A DNA stretch of 64,000 nucleotides, taken from NCBI GenBank assembly GCA_027364575.1, contig DAHXPC010000001.1:62001-126000 (forward strand). The letters run 5' to 3'. Made by a program: the position numbers and the translations under genes. Shown piece by piece: positions 60,596-64,000 of this stretch. Positions within the stretch are counted from its first letter, which is position 1, and each line of letters starts with the position of its first letter. Source of the DNA: a bacterium. Lineage in GTDB: Bacteria; Pseudomonadota; Gammaproteobacteria; UBA6186; Azoamicaceae. A model generated the notes under the pieces. That model was not told the DNA's origin and did not search any database. It saw only the letters and a program-made list of their open reading frames with translations.

Positions 60596-60613
60596 TTTCG
60601 GAGTATGGTCTAT
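60567..60613. promoter_or_regulatory. 17-bp inverted repeat at the start of the DUF4143 ATPase gene
   Basis: The arms ATAGACCACACTCCGAA (60567-60583) and TTCGGAGTATGGTCTAT (60597-60613) pair with one mismatch around a 13-base loop. The structure lies immediately before the ATG, so it could be an operator, a 5'-leader hairpin masking translation, or a mobile palindrome. Confidence 0.7.
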
Positions 60614-60776
60614 TTATGTAAAAATGGCAATAGACTAAAAAATTTTTTTGCCACGTTAGTTTGTATCAGACTTTTCAGAGGCCATGCGCCGATCGTCTGT
60701 TTTTAATTACAGCTATCAATAAAGGTAGATTTCAGTTAAATTTAGTCAACTTTAAAAAACAATAGAGGCCTTATTC

Positions 60777-61982
60777 ATGGGATCTACACTACAACAAAAA
60801 AACCAAGCCTATACATCTAAAAAAACCATTTCTCGTTTGAAAAAATTAGCGGTTATGAAAGGGTTTAATTTTTTGCTTTTTATCTTAACGCTGGTCAGCA
60901 TATTCACGCAAAAAACAACTGCAAAGGAACTACGCCAATGCCGTCTATTAACCCCTCCCGATTATAATCCCTTCGCTGAGCTAAAAAATACTGCATACAA
61001 ACTTGAACCTAAAATGCTTTCTGCCTTAGAAAGGGACTATGTTATTTTCGCAAATGCGCCAATGGGATCGGTTGAATATTTTATTTTCTCAGAAGCACAT
61101 GGCTCACATCTTCATCAGCGCCTACAACAAAAATATATTCCCTCATTATCCAGGAATAAAGATTATTTACTATTAGAAAACGTGCCGTATCTAACGCACA
61201 CTTCTTGCCCTAAGGGCCTAAAAGCTAGCTCTAAGCTTGGAAAAAATTTAATTTGTATGGGTTGGGATAACCAAGCCCAACCTTCTCGAGAGGGGATCCG
61301 TACAGAAGTACTCAAGATAATGGGAAAATATAATGTTATTTTTTCCCAAAAATTAGCTAAAAGCCCAGCAGCCACTTTAAAGGCTTTAAAAATGCTTTTG
61401 CCTCTGAGTACACTTTCTCAGCCCGGCTTAAATTATGCACTCTTTGATCAAACGGAAATTCCTTTTCTAGATAAAGCTTTTTCACAGCCTACCATGCTCC
61501 CGCATATTATAAAAAATGAAATCCGAATTGCAAACCGAATTGCAAATGTTGTACAGCATATAAACCCTTCCGAATATCTTCTGAATGAATATGGAAAAGC
61601 GTTGGGCAAAGATGAGGTACTTGCCTTGGTCAATGAGGTACAAAAGGCTTTAGCCAAATACGACATGCCTACCGATCTCAGCGCAAGAAATAAATATGCA
61701 AAGAAAACCTTTACCAAGCTGGCTTGTGAAGAAAGTTCAGCAGAGTGTCAGCAAAAAATAGTTATAGGGGGTGCTGCGCATTTCTTTGATATACCCAAAT
61801 TTACAGTGGTAAACGTCGATGGAGAAGAGCAATATCAATATAAAGGGGCTACAACTACTACTAAAAAGCGGGAGTTATTTTTCTCCCGAATGGCACAGTG
61901 GGATAATCGTGCTCCACACGCTGAACTAAGAGAATTTTTGGAAACCAAAAAATATGCAATATTGTATCCCGCTAAAGGATAG
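60777..61982 (+). CDS. Hypothetical protein with N-terminal membrane/signal segment
   Basis: A 401-residue protein. After a basic N-terminus there is one hydrophobic stretch (FNFLLFILTLVSIF, about 31-44), a signal anchor or signal peptide. The exported part has FSEAHGSHLHQRLQQKY (about 103-119) and, near the C-terminus, VIGGAAHFFDIPKF. Paired acidic/His and Gly-x-His boxes like these recall the TraB/ChaN/EreA-type fold, but the match is too weak to name a family. GAGG lies upstream of the first ATG. It is flanked by accessory DNA. Confidence 0.65.
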   Translation: MGSTLQQKNQAYTSKKTISRLKKLAVMKGFNFLLFILTLVSIFTQKTTAKELRQCRLLTPPDYNPFAELKNTAYKLEPKMLSALERDYVIFANAPMGSVEYFIFSEAHGSHLHQRLQQKYIPSLSRNKDYLLLENVPYLTHTSCPKGLKASSKLGKNLICMGWDNQAQPSREGIRTEVLKIMGKYNVIFSQKLAKSPAATLKALKMLLPLSTLSQPGLNYALFDQTEIPFLDKAFSQPTMLPHIIKNEIRIANRIANVVQHINPSEYLLNEYGKALGKDEVLALVNEVQKALAKYDMPTDLSARNKYAKKTFTKLACEESSAECQQKIVIGGAAHFFDIPKFTVVNVDGEEQYQYKGATTTTKKRELFFSRMAQWDNRAPHAELREFLETKKYAILYPAKG

Positions 61983-62280
61983 AAGGGAACCCACTATACC
62001 AGTAAATAAAAATAGCTAAGTGCCTTTTTCTATATACACTGCCGAGTGCGAGCACATTTTGCTATCTATTTTTCTTTTTTTACTTTTATTTCTATGACCA
62101 GGAAAAATTATAGATAAAAAAATATTGCTCCGCAGTATGGCAAAAGCACAGTTTTTTCTTCTAACCTGCTAAAGCTTACCAATGAAATTGAGTGACTTTC
62201 TGATATAAACAGCCATACCCATAAAAAAAATTATTTTCGGGTACGTTTTTATACACTGGCCTTATTAATACAGCATTTTG
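61983..62280. other. AT-rich intergenic region
   Basis: About 300 bases with no credible gene or tRNA. It leads into the octanucleotide repeat and promoter of the second NTT gene. Confidence 0.6.
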
Positions 62281-62312
62281 CTTTCTTGCTTTCTTGCTTT
62301 CTTGCTTTCTTG
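62281..62312 (+). repeat. Four tandem copies of CTTTCTTG upstream of the second NTT gene
   Basis: Four perfect 8-base units run from 62281 to 62312, with partial units on both sides (TTTTG before, CTTTTAC after). A TATAAT -10 box lies 15 bases downstream at 62328-62333, so the tract occupies the position of the -35 region. Change in copy number would alter what sits at -35. Confidence 0.9.
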
Positions 62313-62327
62313 CTTTTACAAAAAGCT

Positions 62328-62333
62328 TATAAT
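62328..62333 (+). promoter_or_regulatory. -10 box of the second NTT gene
   Basis: A perfect TATAAT 31 bases before the ATG, with AAAGGGG (62354-62360) as ribosome-binding site. No standard -35 box is visible; TTGCTT copies inside the tandem repeat are the nearest candidates. Confidence 0.6.
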
Positions 62334-62364
62334 AGCGTAAAATTTCAAGAAAGAAAGGGGTAAC

Positions 62365-63756
62365 ATGATGCTAGATTTTTTAATGAAAATATGTAGCTAT
62401 AATTTTGGTATATTTGAGCGTGCTGAATTTAAGAAGTTCTTGTATATGGGCTGGATCTTTGCCATTATTATAGGCGTATACTGGACGCTTAGGCCATTAA
62501 AAGATGCCCTTTTTATTCAGCTTGTTGATAAAATGCAAATCCCATATGCTAAAACAGTTTCAGTTATCGCTTTACTACCACTCGTTATTTTCTATACAAA
62601 ATTATTAGGGCGTATCTCCAGAGAAACAATGCTGGTAATTTTACCCGCTTTTTACGGTACTACAATATTATTATTTAGCATTATGATGTGGGCAAGCCAG
62701 GGCTCACCAGAAAATATCGCAAGCAGACCATTTATATTGCTTATAGGCACAAAGGTTTTAGGCTACTTGTGGTATTTATTTGTTGAAAGCTTTGGCTCAT
62801 TGGTAGTTGCATTATTTTGGGCTTTTGCTACAGATACAACAGAACCCGCATCCGCTAAAAGAGGTTTTCCTTTAGTTGTGGCATTAGGACAAACAGGAGG
62901 TATAGTTTGTCCCTACAGCATCGGAGGGTTACCTCATCGTTTAGGATTGGCAACAGATACCTTGTCAATTGTAATTCTTGGTTGTTTGACCTTAGCTATT
63001 ATTCCTATGGTACGCTATTTTTTAAAAACCACTCCACAAAACTTGCTTATTTCTTTCCAGGACAAAACGGTACACAAGGAACAAGTGCAGCAAGAACCTG
63101 GATTTTTAGAGGGTCTAAAATTGCTGATGTCTCATAAATATCTTATTGCTATTTTCTTTGGGAATTTTATTTATGAACTTATAATTACAATTTTTGATTT
63201 TAATTTCAAATTGGCTGCTAGTACAAAATTTACAGGCGTTGCATTAAGTAATTACCTTAGCATTTATGGCTCGAGTGTAAATATTGTATCTTTACTTTGC
63301 TTGCTATTGGGAATTAGTAATATTACACGTTATCTAGGGATTGGCGTAGCCTTAGCGGCGATGCCAGTAATAGTAGGACTAGCGTTGCTGGGTTTTATGA
63401 CTTATAGCTCATTGCCATTTCTGTTCGCGTTAATGGTTGGCTCTAAAGCAATAAACTATGCTCTTAATGGGCCCGCCTTAAAACAACTGTATATTCCAAC
63501 AACTGTGGATATACGTTTTAAAGCACAAGCTTGGATTGAAACCTTTGGTTCAAGGGCTTCAAAAGAAGTAGGTTCAATTTTTAACATGCTCCTTTACCCT
63601 TTACAACATGCCTATGGCCAATTAGTAGGCAGGGCATATTACTTAAACTTGAGTGGGTTCCTTGGATTTCCGCTGATCATTATATGGTTTTTTATTGCAA
63701 TCTATTTAGGAAACACATATCGTAAAGCGATTAAAGAGCAAAAGGTTGTTTGCTAA
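62365..63756 (+). CDS. ATP/ADP translocase family (NTT) nucleotide carrier, copy 2
   Basis: A 463-residue polytopic membrane protein with about 11 segments. The Lys-containing motif near the N-terminus is VYWTLRPLKDALFIQL and the second family element is VESFGSLVVALFWAFATDTT followed by AKRGFPLVVALG. It is clearly a paralogue of the carrier at 20990-22459 but well diverged, which suggests a different nucleotide preference. The gene lies in accessory DNA with a repeat-containing promoter region and a transposase remnant on its right side. Confidence 0.92.
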   Translation: MMLDFLMKICSYNFGIFERAEFKKFLYMGWIFAIIIGVYWTLRPLKDALFIQLVDKMQIPYAKTVSVIALLPLVIFYTKLLGRISRETMLVILPAFYGTTILLFSIMMWASQGSPENIASRPFILLIGTKVLGYLWYLFVESFGSLVVALFWAFATDTTEPASAKRGFPLVVALGQTGGIVCPYSIGGLPHRLGLATDTLSIVILGCLTLAIIPMVRYFLKTTPQNLLISFQDKTVHKEQVQQEPGFLEGLKLLMSHKYLIAIFFGNFIYELIITIFDFNFKLAASTKFTGVALSNYLSIYGSSVNIVSLLCLLLGISNITRYLGIGVALAAMPVIVGLALLGFMTYSSLPFLFALMVGSKAINYALNGPALKQLYIPTTVDIRFKAQAWIETFGSRASKEVGSIFNMLLYPLQHAYGQLVGRAYYLNLSGFLGFPLIIIWFFIAIYLGNTYRKAIKEQKVVC

Positions 63757-63782
63757 ATATGTGATTTTTTTTCGCGTTTATG

Positions 63783-64000
63783 TAAATCATATAGGGTTAA
63801 AACAAAAGAAAAAGGGAAATTTATAGGATATTTGCGATTTTGTTTTTTTAATCTGTTGAGCGCTCAATTTAAGCACAGTGAATTAGTGTTAGATATCTTG
63901 GCTTCTAATGTTGCCGTCCATGATTGGCTGGATACAGTAGCAAATACTAGGATCCATAAAGACACTCAAGAACAACCGTATAAACTTTGGGCAGAGATTA
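63783..64000 (+). pseudogene. IS21-family transposase (IstA) C-terminal remnant, continues past window
   Basis: A frame open from 63757 reads KSYRVKTKEKGKFIGYLRF, then SNVAVHDWLDTVANTRIHKD. These match the end of the IstA catalytic domain (family pattern PYRAKTKGKVERF.RYLR, then a WL..VAN.R.H motif). The DDE core and N-terminal HTH that should precede are replaced by the NTT gene, and there is no start codon, so it is a truncated copy. The right end lies outside the window. Confidence 0.75.

Noticed and set aside
62281..62312. Simple assembly artefact at the CTTTCTTG tract
   Set aside because: Units are perfect and flanked by unique sequence with a good promoter element; kept as real, though copy number should be confirmed in reads.

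Overview
The window reads as AT-rich gammaproteobacterial chromosome, most likely from a host-dependent member of the Legionellales (Coxiella/Rickettsiella/Diplorickettsia side). This is inferred from gene content, not from a database search. The main pointers are two ATP/ADP-translocase (NTT family) genes, which are typical of obligate intracellular bacteria; a protein with a eukaryotic-type RhoGEF signature; a decayed ankyrin-repeat gene; and housekeeping gene orders shared with gammaproteobacteria.

Layout. 1-10370 is an accessory, plasmid-like block, all on the minus strand. A Fic protein is followed by a tight run of kfrA, parB, a tyrosine recombinase and a giant ORF that runs off the left edge (at least 2067 codons, no stop). 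The giant protein begins with an OTU cysteine-protease signature, then a Cap4/DUF4297-like nuclease signature, then a STAND-type P-loop NTPase and a long helical C-terminal part. Five TGTCAyAG repeats fill the kfrA promoter. 10371-10902 is a gene-poor border carrying short repeats. 10903-16384 is core: gltX (minus), tRNA-Met, miaB, phoH-ybeY-corC. 16385-19427 is an island that separates corC from lnt: rimK with two small genes (minus), then the RhoGEF-like gene (plus). 19428-22459 is lnt and the first NTT gene. 22585-38284 is a long plus-strand run for translation, LPS assembly and cell-wall elongation: leuS-lptE-holA-rsfS-rlmH-mrdA-rodA-mltB-rlpA, then dacA-ybeD-lipB-lipA. It is interrupted between rlpA and dacA by a partly decayed tandem duplication carrying a TraB/GumN-like gene. 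38288-44377 is a minus-strand run mlaFEDCB-murA-pssA-holD-rimI. 44484-46998 holds two MFS transporters. 47192-48278 is decaying DNA. 48279-53885 is tRNA-Arg, tRNA-Ser, csrA, lysC, alaS and recA (all minus). 54192-58321 is a MarR regulator, uvrB, an aspartate-type aminotransferase and tRNA-Asn. 58482-64000 is accessory: an APH-like kinase, a DUF4143 ATPase with an inverted-repeat leader, a secreted-looking protein of unknown function, a second NTT gene whose promoter region contains an octanucleotide tandem repeat, and the start of an IS21 transposase remnant.

How it fits together. The core blocks build the envelope (PBP2, RodA, MltB, RlpA, PBP5, Lnt, LptE, Mla, MurA, PssA), make lipoate, and charge or modify tRNAs. 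The NTT carriers suggest import of host nucleotides. The RhoGEF, Fic, OTU and ankyrin proteins are candidates for host interaction, but no secretion machinery lies in the window. The most unusual object is the giant OTU-nuclease-STAND protein encoded in one run with plasmid partition and recombinase genes.
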